Shown: piece by piece, positions 23,709 through 34,053 of the stretch
Layout: every line of letters begins with the position of its first letter
How positions within the stretch are numbered: position 1 is the first letter of the stretch
Source: Microthyrium microscopicum
Taxonomy: Eukaryota > Ascomycota > Dothideomycetes > Microthyriales > Microthyriaceae
Length of the DNA: 64,000 nt
Assembly: GCA_010405405.1 (NCBI GenBank)
Contig: MU004238.1
Location: 135,530 to 199,529, forward strand
Direction of reading: 5' to 3'
Position numbers and translations under genes: made by a program
The notes under the pieces: generated by a model
Told to the model about the DNA's origin: nothing
The model's input: only the letters and a program-made list of their open reading frames with translations
Database searches by the model: none

Positions 23709-23983
23709 TCTTGCAGCTTTCACCTCCAAAACCCCTACCTGCAGCAATGAAGGGAGCCATCAGATATCTTTAACTGGACGTGATGTTTGCCGTAAGGTGC
23801 CGTCAACGATAATGTATTTTAGCTGAGGAGACTCGCATCAATTTCTTGCTATCTTTCGTTTACCCAATATCCCCAAAACACGCGAACTCCACATTTTCTA
23901 ACAACAGCTGTCCTTGAAGATCTGAGGAGAATCGGACATTTATCACAATCACATATCGCTCTTTCATTTCTGATTTCACAATC

Positions 23984-26040
23984 ATGGTTCTCTGTCGATT
24001 CGATCAACGTGTTTGTTTCTCCTTATCCTGTCAAAGACCTTTGATGTCCAACTTGCTAATGCGCTGCAGGGCTTCTGTCGCAATGGCGACAACTGCCAGT
24101 TCGAACATGTATCAAAATCTAATCAACAAAACGGCGGTAATAGAGGAGGCCAAGGTGGTTTCAACCGAGGAGGACGAGGAGGTTTTGATGGCGGACGCGG
24201 TGGATTTGGAAACAATGGTATGTTTACACTCGTCTGATCTTCGAGTACTCAGTGCACAAGTGCTGTGCTGCAAAGATATGCAGGCCGTAGGGTTCTTGAC
24301 GTTTATGATTTGCCTACCCACCACTCCTTCCCATTTGGGCATCCGCCTTCCGCCTCGCAACTTCCATCTTTTCAACTTTGCTCTTTCCACTTCTGCAACT
24401 ATACAGCCCACTATATAATTGCTTACTGTACTCAACGTCAAACCCCCGTACACTCACACTTCTACATCTTCAAATCCTCCTTTTCTTAACCAGCGCTGTC
24501 TTTGCTACTCTCTTTACGCCACGATGATTCGTAGACCTCAGACTAAATATTCAGCAGGCAATCGAAACGCGCGAGATACAGAGTAAGTTTATCATTGAAG
24601 AACGTAGGTAGCACCAGCACTAATCAGATACTCTAGTGTCGTGGATCCAAAGATCATCGAAACCGATCTTACTACAGATCGGCCAATATGGCCCTTCTCT
24701 AGTTATCAGCCACGCAGCGATTTGCCGCGACAACTGATCGAAGGCGCGATTGAAGTTAGCCCTGATGAGATGCGCTGCAAGTCCTACCTGCTGGCGTTGC
24801 AAGGCAAACAAAATGATATTGTGAGTACTTTCTTCTTGGGCTCTAATCACGGCGATATACTAATGCGCCAAAGGTTGAGATTGAGAACAAAATGCAGGCC
24901 CTTTCGGCTGAGAAATCTCAGGCAATCTTGAGCGACCTGAAAGGAGCCGTGGAATACTTGGCAGCGGGGCGTGATGAGCATCCAAATAGAGACGATCTCC
25001 TTAAAGCGTCTCTGTCCGGAGCGCCTGTGAACGGCGCGACACCATTTGGCCAGCCTGCGGCGTCAGCGAAAAATCCCTTCGCAAGTCCAAGCGCTTTTGG
25101 ACAGCCATCTCTCCCAGCGGCCAATCCTTTCGGCCAATCGTCCACCGCCGCTGCCAATCCATTCGGCGCAAATGCTCCTCGAGCCGGCGGATTTGGACAA
25201 CCATCAGCACCTGGAACCTCAGCCTTTGGCAAGCCATCTCTACCAGCTACCTCACCCTTCGGCCAAGCTACTACTCAACCACAAGCTGGTGGTTTCGGAC
25301 AACCTTCCATGCTGGGAAAAGCCAATCCTTTTGGCACACCTCCCGCTCAATCACAAGCTGGTGGTTTTGGCCAGCCATCAGCATTCGGACAACCTTCCTT
25401 GGGCCAGCCTTCGGCATTTGGCCAACCAGCATTCGGTCAAGCTGCACCTAAGGCCAATCCCTTCGGACAGCCGCCTGCTCCAGGTACCACTCCAGCGGTG
25501 AACCCATTTGGGCAACCAGCGCAAACTCAGCAATCCTCTCCGTTCGGTCAACCTCAACAGAATACCCAAGCCAGCCCTTTTGGCGTTACCAAATCAGCAT
25601 CTCCGTTTGCCCAGCAGCCATCTGCAGCAGGTCCATTTGGCCAACCGGCAGCTTCACCCTCTCCATTTGGCAATAATGCCTCGACAAATGCCAATCCCTT
25701 TGGAGCCCCATCACAACCAACAAGTATGGCTGGTTCCAGTCCCTTCGGAGGATTAGGCGGCGCGCAAGCACCGGCACAAGCCAAGCCAAATCCATTTGGC
25801 CAACCACAGCAAACTCAAGGATTTGCAGGTGGCTCAGCGGCTGCTAACAAACACATCTTTCCCAGCGGTCCCATTGAACCCGGATCTATCGTGGATGATC
25901 CGCCAGCTGAGATGTACGGCGCCAACGAAGAGATGTTTCGCGCTGCCTATGCTTCAGCAGCCCAGAACGGTGCATTCGAGGGTGGAGTAATGCCATTCCT
26001 CCCACCAAAGGCGGCCTGGATCACCTACGATGGCATATAG
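23984..26040 (+). CDS. NUP42: NUP42-type FG nucleoporin with CCCH zinc finger
   Basis: Five exons (23984-24010, 24070-24217, 24558-24582, 24637-24820, 24874-26040) encode 516 residues. The joined N-terminus carries a CX7CX5CX3H zinc finger (C4, C12, C18, H22), followed by an RGG-like Gly/Arg stretch. A conserved helical block follows (RPIWPFSSYQPRSDLPRQLI, then EVSPDEMRCKSYLLALQGKQ). The C-terminal ~350 residues carry many FG repeats of the FGQP/NPFG type, ending in a conserved tail that in yeast Nup42 contacts the mRNA-export factor Gle1. This is a cytoplasmic-face nuclear pore protein. The first donor (CGT|GTTTGT) is unusual but is the only one that reconstitutes the finger. Intron 2 is long (340 bp), and its acceptor is a tandem NAGNAG (24554/24557); I chose the second. 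Confidence 0.87.
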
Positions 26041-26546
26041 ATATATTAATATCTATCTGATTGGTTTGCCAGGTGTGTAAAGTTATGGATCCAAGGAAGC
26101 AAGGCGTTTTCATCATGGAGTTGGTGCATCTGAAGGTATGCAATATTTTGGGCACGAGTCGTGTAACACACAAGTAGAATTTATGATACCCTGGTCAAAC
26201 TGAATGAATATCTTTTGATTTACATCATGTTCATTGTAGGTAATAGTCAATCCATACATCAAAATCACCAAGCAAGCTCCAATAATCAGCCTTCTACCAA
26301 TATAGCCAGCACTTGGCAAATATCGTCCATGTACTAGTAAGTCATCTCCATAATCGTAACAGCGCAATCAAATCACAACTGAATAAACAGGAAATCACAT
26401 TTCACCAACTGCACTCAATTTGCGACTAGGTCGTGCAAAATCGTACACCTAGTACGTCCTCCTCCTCCTCCTCCTCTCCAATGAGCCACTCCCAGACAAA
26501 GGTGACAAAAATGGGGAGGTGTTGGTGGTAGATGTGGACGAGAAGT
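26041..26546. other. Intergenic, converging 3' ends
   Basis: This 506-bp spacer follows the NUP42 stop. It contains a TCC/CTC-rich microsatellite (tcctcctcctcctcctc, 26457-26476). The repeat gene may extend into it, because a GTAAGTG donor occurs at its last codons. No independent gene is seen. Confidence 0.4.
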
Positions 26547-27794
26547 TCACTTACGCGGAGGAGCCAGTCCTCTCCGCTCCCAAAAGCGGCGTTCACACCG
26601 GCGTTGACGAGCTACTATAAAATCGGCCATGCTTTGCTCATCGAGCTTGACACATCCCGACGAATGGACCAGAGTTGGAAAAGCCGTCCTAATCTCACTA
26701 GCCACAGCCCGCTGCTGTTGGAAGATGGACCACCCGATGTGTTCGCCCCGGGAGTGACACTTGTTACCCCAGAGAATTGCCAAGATGACGGATTTGCCGA
26801 CGATGGCTTTGAGCTGACCAGTGAGGGAGGGAACCGGTGACAATGGCTCGCTGCTGGTGTTGTTGCTGGTGTTGTTGCTGGTGTTGTTGCTGGTGTTGTT
26901 GCTGGTGTTGTTGCTGGTGTTGTTGCTGGTGNNNNNNNNNNTGCTGGTGTTGTTGCTGGTGTTGTTGCTGGTGTTGTTGCTGGTGTTGTTGCTGGTGTTG
27001 TTGCTGGTGTTGTTGCTGGTGCTGGTGTTGTTGTTGGTGTTGGCAGAAAGGGGGGAGGAGTCGCCATGCCCCAAGCCGGCAAGGGTTTCTTGTCCCCAAT
27101 TCGACATCTGCGCACCATTCCAGGCAAGCTCGACGGCTCCATGCTCGACACCCTCTAGAGGAGGAATGCTCGTGTCTCCCGTGCCCAACTCAGTCTCTTC
27201 ACCAATACCCGTGCCAGCATCGGACTCTTCCTCATCCATTGGGAGTGCGGGCCAATCCAGGCCAGGGGGAACCTCATCGTTCTCTGGCTGAAAGTGGGAG
27301 TATAACGTCACACCCTGCCAGCTTATGAACAGCCAGTCGCCCACTTGCTGATGGGTTGTGGCTGGTCCTTGAGCCAGCTGTAAGCTGGGATCAGCGTGTT
27401 GAAGAAAATGCCACCCCATCAGACGGTGGCTCCAAGTCCAGGCAGGGACATCATCCTCGTCGTCCTCATCAGACTCCTCCTCATCTTCCTCGTCGTACCC
27501 ACTTTCCTCGTCTTCGGACTGGTACGAGGCCTCGGAGGATGGAGGACCCGGACATACCTCATCGTTCCATGGGTCAAGCTCGACTCGTGGTAGAGGGCCG
27601 ACTGGTGGGCCCAAGGGAAGACCTGGGTGGGCGCCGGGAGCGGCGCGAAGTTCTTCCATACCTGGAAGGGGGCCCGACTGCTGGTGGTCACCGAAGCCAT
27701 CCTCCAAGAGGAGAGTGATGTGTAGGGCGGCAGACCGGAAGTCGTTGTCAGCGTCGCCATAGGTCATGCTGTGGTCCTGGCCTGCCTGACGCAT
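26547..27794 (-). CDS. Acidic protein with (Thr-Ser-Asn-Asn)n repeat; contains assembly gap
   Basis: This is an open frame of 416 codons broken only by ten N bases. The N-terminal part is Pro/Gly-rich and then strongly acidic (EDEEESDEDDEDDVPAW, about residues 105-120). A Trp-rich segment (TWSHRLMGWHFLQHADPS) follows, then an acidic linker, the TSNN repeat at about residues 250-315, and a basic C-terminal domain (ILAILWGNKCHSRGEHIGW ... RRCERRFWERRG). The repeat unit is 12 bp, so copy-number changes keep the frame. The region is visibly more GC-rich than its flanks. I recognise no family. The last codons contain a good donor (C|GTAAGTG at about 26552), so another 3' exon is possible. Whether it is expressed is unknown. 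Confidence 0.5.
   Translation of the reverse strand: MRQAGQDHSMTYGDADNDFRSAALHITLLLEDGFGDHQQSGPLPGMEELRAAPGAHPGLPLGPPVGPLPRVELDPWNDEVCPGPPSSEASYQSEDEESGYDEEDEEESDEDDEDDVPAWTWSHRLMGWHFLQHADPSLQLAQGPATTHQQVGDWLFISWQGVTLYSHFQPENDEVPPGLDWPALPMDEEESDAGTGIGEETELGTGDTSIPPLEGVEHGAVELAWNGAQMSNWGQETLAGLGHGDSSPLSANTNNNTSTSNNTSNNTSNNTSNNTSNNTSNNTSXXXXTSNNTSNNTSNNTSNNTSNNTSNNTSSEPLSPVPSLTGQLKAIVGKSVILAILWGNKCHSRGEHIGWSIFQQQRAVASEIRTAFPTLVHSSGCVKLDEQSMADFIVARQRRCERRFWERRGLAPPRK
26851..27043. repeat. 12-bp minisatellite (CTGGTGTTGTTG)n with gap
   Basis: There are about fifteen visible near-perfect copies of a 12-bp unit (plus strand CTGGTGTTGTTG). On the minus strand it encodes Thr-Ser-Asn-Asn. Ten Ns at 26932-26941 interrupt the array, so the true number of copies is not known. 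The right end degenerates (ctggtgctggtgttgttgttgg). Confidence 0.95.
26932..26941. other. Assembly gap (10 N) inside the minisatellite
   Basis: Ten consecutive N bases lie within the tandem array. The length is a placeholder, so the repeat is probably collapsed or unspanned. The reading frame on both sides agrees only if the real missing length satisfies the frame. Confidence 0.98.
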
Positions 27795-28407
27795 ATTGCT
27801 GTATTCGGAAGGTGTGTTGGTTTATTAGGTGGGTGACTGAGTTTGATGAAGCTGATTGCTTGATTAAGCAATCGTTATGGATTGATGAAGAAAGGTTGAT
27901 AAGCTGAAGTGGAAGTAATGATGGGTATATATGGAAGGGTTAGTTATGAAGGATGGCTGTCGAATGTGGAAAGTGTGATGCGTGAATATGAAAGTCAGTA
28001 TATTCAATGTTTGTTGAGGAGGAAAGCTGGCAAGAAAGAAACCGGCTATGAACTGAGAGATCGAAAGTATTTATGCCCTTCCGGAGACGCTTTGAGAATT
28101 GTACATCAACAGTTGACTGAGAGTTGGAACTGTCAACCATGGTTGATCTTGAGCAAGAAATGTGCTAACGACAGTTTAGGAGTCTAAGATCAATGGGAAC
28201 CAACGTTCGGCATACGTCTAGCGCACATCTGTCAGCTAACATAGACGCACTCTAGTACGTCTATTGCGTAGACCATCTCCCTTGATCATGTTTACAGGTA
28301 GGAGAGAACAAGATGAAGGTCGAGTACTGACAATTTTGAATGATAATGGGTCAAACTCATATGACGGTTCCAGGATTCGAGATGCGGGTTACCACTGAAG
28401 AATAGTT
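27795..28407. promoter_or_regulatory. Upstream region of the repeat gene
   Basis: This 613-bp AT-richer sequence lies upstream of the repeat gene. A (gattgat/ttgatgaag)-rich segment lies at 27840-27905. The 92-codon plus-strand frame at 27909-28187 has no recognisable features. No gene is called. Confidence 0.35.
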
Positions 28408-28746
28408 TCAATCGTAGCTAGCATTTAGGACTTTGTTCACACAGTGTGTACACGGTTGAACCCCTTCGTTCCTACCTTGTTCGCGTGGTTCTTGCCAAAA
28501 GAGCGTGGAGATGGCGGGCACACGGTGAGAGTACCACTTTTTGGATCCCTTAGACCACATATGAGAATAGTTTGGGTCTCTTTCGACACCTGCGAGTACC
28601 AGATCCATCGCGAATCGACCTGTCACTGGTCTTATATTCGCAATCTCTGGTCGCCTATGCCGTACAAGAAGTCTATCGTGTTCTTCCCGAATCCCAGGAA
28701 CTTGACAAAACATTTGATCATTTCCCAGTGTAAACTTCTCTGACAA
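28408..28746 (-). CDS. Hypothetical protein fragment with C-terminal CxxC
   Basis: An open frame of 112 codons with a protein-like sequence. It contains a conserved-looking centre (GVERDPNYSHMWSKGSKKWY) and ends in a PCTHC (CxxC) motif followed quickly by a stop. This recalls lineage-expanded fungal proteins with a short cysteine cluster (DUF3716-like), but the cluster is incomplete. It may be a truncated gene, or an exon may be missing downstream. Family assignment is a guess. Confidence 0.35.
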   Translation of the reverse strand: MSEKFTLGNDQMFCQVPGIREEHDRLLVRHRRPEIANIRPVTGRFAMDLVLAGVERDPNYSHMWSKGSKKWYSHRVPAISTLFWQEPREQGRNEGVQPCTHCVNKVLNASYD

Positions 28747-29459
28747 AGTGACTCAAGGAAGAAAATCGTGGCAGTTGCTTGAATAGAATGCTCTACTGAC
28801 AAGTGTGTGGAGTTTGGAAGTCATCTCTAAAACCATGTACATCTGAACATTGAACATTTGAACCAAGGTTGAATACATGCACGGCGCTGGCGGCTAAACC
28901 ATGGTACATAGGCGCTAGGGCTGGAGCACTGAATGTCCCTGTAAGATATCGTACCATGATTCGATAGAGCAAGCACATGCCTTCCTAAAGCAGATTAGCG
29001 CAGGTCGCTTCGACGACGGAAAGCAAGATTCATTGGTCCGCGGCGCCAGGCTCGGACCGCACTTCGGCCGCTCCCGTCTTCAGGCTGCACAGCTCAGAAA
29101 ATCAGAATGACCATCAACTTTGAAGCAAGCCTGTAGTAGGCCTCGCCGACGAGCGACCGAACCATGCTCTGTAGATGCGCGACTTGAGTTCTTCTGACTA
29201 GGCACCTGTTGAGCTCTATGGCAGGCAGGTTGTTGCTTGAAGATGTCACATAAATTGACATAATACTATATTTCTAATCAATATATTTTGTGCTGCTTCA
29301 TTTTTTTTGTTTCGATGGTGGGTGCTTCTCCTTTTGGTACACCCTAAATGTTGCGACTGGTATGTAAGTACAACTTCATGCAAAATGAGGTAAAAAGATG
29401 AGATCGAGATTCTGGGAAGAATTTTCATTCTTCATTCTTCATACTATCATATGTGGCAT
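28747..29459. other. Gene-poor interval
   Basis: These 713 bp contain no supportable gene. A short GC-rich patch lies at 29038-29090. Nothing else notable is seen. Confidence 0.35.
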
Positions 29460-30197
29460 TCAGACAAATGTTTTTAAAACATTGGCTGTCAGATCTTCGA
29501 TCTTTTCATCTTTTGCAGTAACTTTAGAGGTCAACGTTGCGATTTTGCCTTCTGTAGCCTGTAGTTGGGCATGGGTATCTGCCAATTCCTTGTCCTCTTG
29601 TGCCAACTCCTTGTCCTTTTGTGTATCTCGTCCTCTCATGTAATCTTGGCTTGCTGACCTAACCGCCTACGCTTCAGTTCGAGAATGGAATCCATGTCCC
29701 TTTGCAAAAAATTGCTTTTTGACTTAGTCCTGCATCTCCAGCTCTTACTCACAATGTGCTTGTCTATTTCGTTTCCCAATGCTTCTCGCGCGCCCACGTC
29801 TCTGAACTCCTCTGACTTTTCACTTCCGCTGTAGAGTCCCCATGGTAATTCGATATCCTCTTCTCATGCTTTCGAGTCCAGTTGTAGGACCTGAGATTTG
29901 CGCGTCATGATCGGGGTGAAGATCGTCGGCATTGTTGATATAGATTACAGCAGTTTTGTGGAACATGTTGGTGACTTCGCTGTGGATTTGGCGGCAAACG
30001 AGTAGCAACACTTTCGATTCGCGTTTTTGGTAACCGAATCGGATAGAGCTTACAAGTCTCTCATCTTTTTCATTGGCGTCGACAGTTGTGTCCGGCATGA
30101 TCAAATCGGTTGTTGTAGCCGTTCCAGTATGGTAGACTGTAGTCCACGTCTTGGGAATCGTGCTGAGGGAGGTGATTAGCATGCAAATATCTAGCAT
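29460..30197 (-). pseudogene. Broken gene: F-box-associated-like segment plus coiled coil
   Basis: The 5' part (30197-29820) contains VLLLVCRQIHSEVTNMF, the LLLVCRQIHxE pattern common in Pezizomycotina proteins that follow a degenerate F-box. The coding sense then continues in another frame (IELPWGLYSGSEKSEEFRD ...). After a possible GTGAGT intron it ends in a coiled coil (KDKELAQEDKELADTHAQLQ ... stop at 29460). At least two frame changes occur that short introns do not readily explain, so I call a pseudogene. The alternative is a multi-exon gene that I cannot model. No F-box is seen upstream. Confidence 0.45.
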
Positions 30198-30383
30198 AGG
30201 TTCGCATGAGAGATAGCCTTTGCGAAAATACCCTCTATCAAGGTAGCTGATCGCGTGGAGACTTTACTTACAAAGAGCATGATGACGCCTCAAGGTAACC
30301 TCAGGCAGGGCATGAGCATCCACTTTCTAAGCTGGACTTGTTTGCTTTCCCTTGTTGTTTCGAGCCCATGGTATGGGGAAGGG

Positions 30384-31075
30384 TTAAGGAGCTTGAGCCA
30401 GTGGTGGTCTTTGGAAAGTTATTGGACTGGTCGTTTGACTCAAGAGAGCTTGCGCTATCAAAGTTTGCTTGGTTTGCTTATAATTCCTGTTAGGCTGTAT
30501 GATGCTGCGGTCGATTCTGAAGCTGCTGGGGTAGGTGATTATATTGGATTGTGCAGGTCTCGTAAGCTCTAGCAAGAATTTTGCGCCTTCATCGAGGCTA
30601 GTTACGATAAAAGGCCAAAATTCTGGTAAGATGCTATATGATGGAGAGATGTGCTTGTGATAATAACTATAGACTTGCGTCGGTGTTATTCCGAAACATC
30701 CTGGGTGGGTAATGCTTTGAAACAATATGAATAAAGGTTCATAGGTCGTATCAGCAACAACGCCTGTAACATTGCTGAGCTGTTGTAATATCTTTTGGAC
30801 GATAGCGTCGGTGGTAAGCTCATAGCCCCTTCCAGGGACCAGAAGCGAGCCTGCTTTGTTGGTAGCGCCGTTAGCGTTCTTGCCGGGTTGGTCTCGTGCT
30901 GCTCTGGCGCGGTTACGACTGTAGCCGTAGATGGCGTTGGCAATGGTGGTGTGGCGGCTGTGTCCGAGGTATTGGTATCCTCACTAGGGGGATGGGCGAT
31001 TTGCTCGACTAGACTTGTGTAAGCTAAAAGACTAGAGTGGGTTATTGATAGGTCAAGGACTTGCCTATTGCGCAA
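30384..31075 (-). CDS. Hypothetical protein, partial model
   Basis: A long minus-strand frame without a clear start encodes a protein-like sequence (for example GYELTTDAIVQKILQQLSNV, then PLFILFQSITHPGCFG and SILPEFWPFIVTSLDEGAKF), ending at 30384. A second frame (31075-30686) overlaps it and has a less protein-like, Thr/Pro-rich translation. The first is more likely real, but I cannot place its 5' exons. No family is recognised. Confidence 0.35.
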
Positions 31076-32446
31076 ACTTGATGTCGTTCATCAGATCTTG
31101 ACATTCCTTTCCATCTGATATTACCGCAGCTTGGATTTCGGGCTTTGAAACTCGTGGATGATTACCCATTACGGGTTGCAATGCTATCATAGTGTGCTGT
31201 CCTCCTTTGTCGTTCGCGAATGTCTATTTGGTCAGCTCGAAACTAGTGTTGCTTTTGGTGTACCGACGAGCACAGATCCTGACGGGTGGCCGATGTTGAT
31301 TTATCGACTCGGGAGGTCCGATCGAAGCCAGAGAGTTTGAACCGTGGTGGATCCAAGGAGAAAACCTTGATGGTTCTAATGGATACGTTATTGTGAGAAA
31401 AGCGTGGGCCGTCGAGTGTTGATCATTGGCCTGGTCCGTTGTGTTTTTGACTTATATAGTGATGTGCAATCCCAGGATGACATCTTGATACTGGAAATCA
31501 AAAAGATGAAAGGTTTGTCGTCAAACGCAGTATGCCAATCCTTACTCTTTAGAGCTAATGGTTAAAGAGTACTTGGTGCTCCTGATGAACTCATGCGCGC
31601 TGCAATAACCTTTTTAGACCAAGTATTTTTATGGCCAACTCGAAAAGGCAGAGTTTGGATGTCACTTTTCCATGCCGCCTGTTCTTCTGCTTTCCATTCA
31701 TGCTCTTGTGAAGTTCTTTCCCGGCCTTCGTCCACACCACACCTGGATTGGATCATTTATTTGCATATATTGTCCAGCATGTCTCATGTAGAACTTCAAG
31801 TGGAGCGTCGAGTTCTTGACCTTGCTGTAGCTTGGATTCCATAGCACTAGACCGTTTGGCCGTGTCTTGTGTAGGCGTTGCGTTGAGAGAGTTTTCCACC
31901 AGATGATTCCTTGGAGGACCAAAGTCTCCACCCCGTGAGTCGTACCACTTCTTGAACAACTCGTCAGAGTGGTTGATTGCTGGCATCCTTCACTACATTA
32001 CACTCGGTGCAAGTTTAGGCACCGGCTTTCGGATGTGTATCGAGTTGCCGGTGGCTCCAAGGTTGTACTAGACTGACGCCACGAGGAGATGGATTGTTTC
32101 CCAAGTCGTCCAATACCGTAGTCGGCTTAGTCAAAGAGAAGATCCATGGCCAGGAGGGGATCTCCGGGTTGTTGATCAGATTGACTTCCCACCACAGGGT
32201 AAAGCATTTCCAACTCATCGCGATGGGAGTGCAGGGCGCGCACTTGGGCGATGAGTTGCTTACCGGTGAGTATCGCCAGACTAGCCATGTCTAAAGGAAT
32301 ATGATTGATGATGAAAACAGGTCAAGGAACAGCACGCCGAGTCCTGCAGGTTGAAGCGAGCAGTCGAAAAGTCACTCTGTCCCACCCGAGAAGAAGGTCA
32401 AGTTTTGGAGTGGTGTGCAGTATCCACGGTAGACCAGCGTTTTCCT
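31076..32446. other. Unresolved accessory sequence
   Basis: Several overlapping minus-strand frames (31986-31753, 31931-31698, 31756-31562) are each 60-80 codons. One (…LEVLHETCWTIYANK, stop, SNPGVVWTKAGKELHKSMNG) reads on sensibly across an in-frame TGA, which suggests an inactivated gene. I cannot build a convincing model or name a family. Confidence 0.3.
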
Positions 32447-33566
32447 TTACTCTTGACCGTCTGCGATTTTGTCCGATATGGTGATGTGGGTCTCTTCTTC
32501 ATCATAACAGACCCTGGTGCCGACGGCAAGTGATGTGGTCTGAAGATCTGGAACAATGCGCAGAGTTTGGCTGAGGTGGTTGCATAACGCGACTGCATTC
32601 TTGCGCAAGTTTTCCTCGCACGCATGACCAGGACAAGCGATTGAGAGCCGCATTGTCACGGAGCATTTGAGAATAATGGTGGTAGCCCAAGACCCAAGTC
32701 ATAATCTCGGCGGTCCTGGTCGGTCCAGTCATGCTCGAATATTTCGTGCGTTACTAAGGGATGGTTGAAGTCGTGCGGGGCAAGGACGTGTTTGCCCTGA
32801 GCACGAAGATATTGGTTGAAGCGGATTACAATGTCCCTATAGTTGGCTTTGAAGGAAATCCTGTTTGTAAAACAGTCCATCGCACTTAGCGGTGGGACTG
32901 TTGGGGCAGCCTTCTTAGCGACACGATGGTCTTTGGCGTGCTGCGATGAGCCTCGTGCGGCATCGCTAGAAGGTTTGGGTACGACGGGCAGTACTGGACT
33001 CTCTACTTGCGCATTTCCAACCTCGCTAGAGCATTAGACTGCCTGGATACGACATCGCAGCCGAATGCAAATGCTTCGTTTGACTCTGGTCCATTGAGGT
33101 TCCAGGGAAGCGGTCATCGCCTTGGTCCTCGGTATGGAGGGTGGACACTGTTTTCTTCCAGGCTGCGTCTGATAATTTGTCGTATAGGTCGCGATACTCG
33201 GGGACGGTGGTTATGCTTGCAAAGTCGAAGCTGATATATAAGAAAAATAGAAAGTATGGTAATAAGAGGATCGCCATCGCGAACCGAGGTGGCTCACGTC
33301 CAACTTGGTTTTAGGCTTTGGGGCCTCACTCTCGTCGACTTTCGCGCTCTTTGTTGAAGGTGGGAATTCGATGTATTCAGGCTCGGAGCCATTGAACAGT
33401 GAGTCAAGATCATCATCTTCATATGGTGCTCAGAGGCCTTACGCTTCAATGACTTCGAAGAATCGTTTTGACGTAGTAGCGCTCATCTCCGAGCGGATCA
33501 GGAAACAGGGAAGCATGCCAATCCCGGCTGTGCGCATTCACACGGGTTGGTGTTAGAAGTAGCCAT
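32447..33566 (-). pseudogene. Broken multi-exon gene, unknown family (copy 1 of MATSNTN-type N-terminus)
   Basis: Pieces that read as one protein lie in order on the minus strand. These are an ATG at 33566 (MATSNTNP...), an acidic stretch (YEDDDLDSLFNGSEPEYIE), and a Pro/Ala linker (VESPVLPVVPKPSSDAARGS). A compact domain follows (MDCFTNRISFKANYRDIVIR ... DWTDQDRRDYDLGLGLPPLF, about 32880-32660). After a one-base frame change at about 32656 it continues (RLSIACPGHACEENLRKNAV ... ETHITISDKI) to a stop at 32447. In-frame stops between the first two pieces are not all removed by plausible introns. I see no known domain. It may be a decayed member of a lineage-specific family, or an intact gene I cannot splice correctly. 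Confidence 0.42.
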
Positions 33567-34044
33567 GAGAGGATTCCTCATCATCCTCATCCTCAGAGGA
33601 GCCCGAATTCTTGTCTTCAAGCTCCCCCTCTGACCCGTCCTTCCCGAGAATCTAGCTCTACTTCCACCCTGACAGGCCACCTAGCATCTTCTGATGCTTT
33701 TCCAAGGCATCTATCTCCTCATCATGGGTCATGCCACTGTCTTTAACAATGTGGCGCTGTTGCAAGATATTTTCAAACTGTCGCAATACTCTTTGGGCAA
33801 TTTCTTCGGCGGTAAGGTCCTCGCTCTTTTTATAAAGCTCAACCATTTGGCTCTCGTGGCCTCGCAAAATAGCTCGCGTGAAACGCCCTTCGTCTTTTGA
33901 TCCATCAACAAGACAGACTGCGAGACGGCGAGTCCACTTCCGTCAAGGTCCGGCCAGTGTAAAACATAGTGCCGACTTCCCGTTGGTAAGTAGCCATGAG
34001 AGGATTGAGAACCGGTGCGCCTTCGGACTGGTTGGTGTTAGAAG
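33545..34044. repeat. Short duplicated words in permuted order
   Basis: AGTAGCCATGAGAGGATT occurs at 33558-33575 and 33989-34006. GGTTGGTGTTAGAAG occurs at 33545-33559 and 34030-34044. On the minus strand they encode NPLMAT and SNTN, in opposite order in the two places. This suggests duplication of the 5' end of a gene, followed by divergence. Confidence 0.7.
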
Positions 34045-34051
34045 AGGCCAT
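33658..34051 (-). pseudogene. Frameshifted small gene (copy 2 of MASSNTN-type N-terminus)
   Basis: The ATG at 34051 starts MASSNTNQSEGAPVLNPLMA, which runs about 48 codons to a stop. The frame one base over then gives a good helical protein (RLAVCLVDGSKDEGRF ... LTAEEIAQRVLRQFENILQQ) to a stop at 33658. A single-base change at about 33930 would explain this, and no intron signals fit. The ATG lies 2 nt after the stop of the preceding frame (34056-34054). No family is recognised. Confidence 0.42.
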
Positions 34052-34053
34052 TA

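Noticed and set aside
26457-26476. TCC microsatellite as a regulatory element
   Set aside because: Simple trinucleotide repeat at a 3' end with no further evidence.
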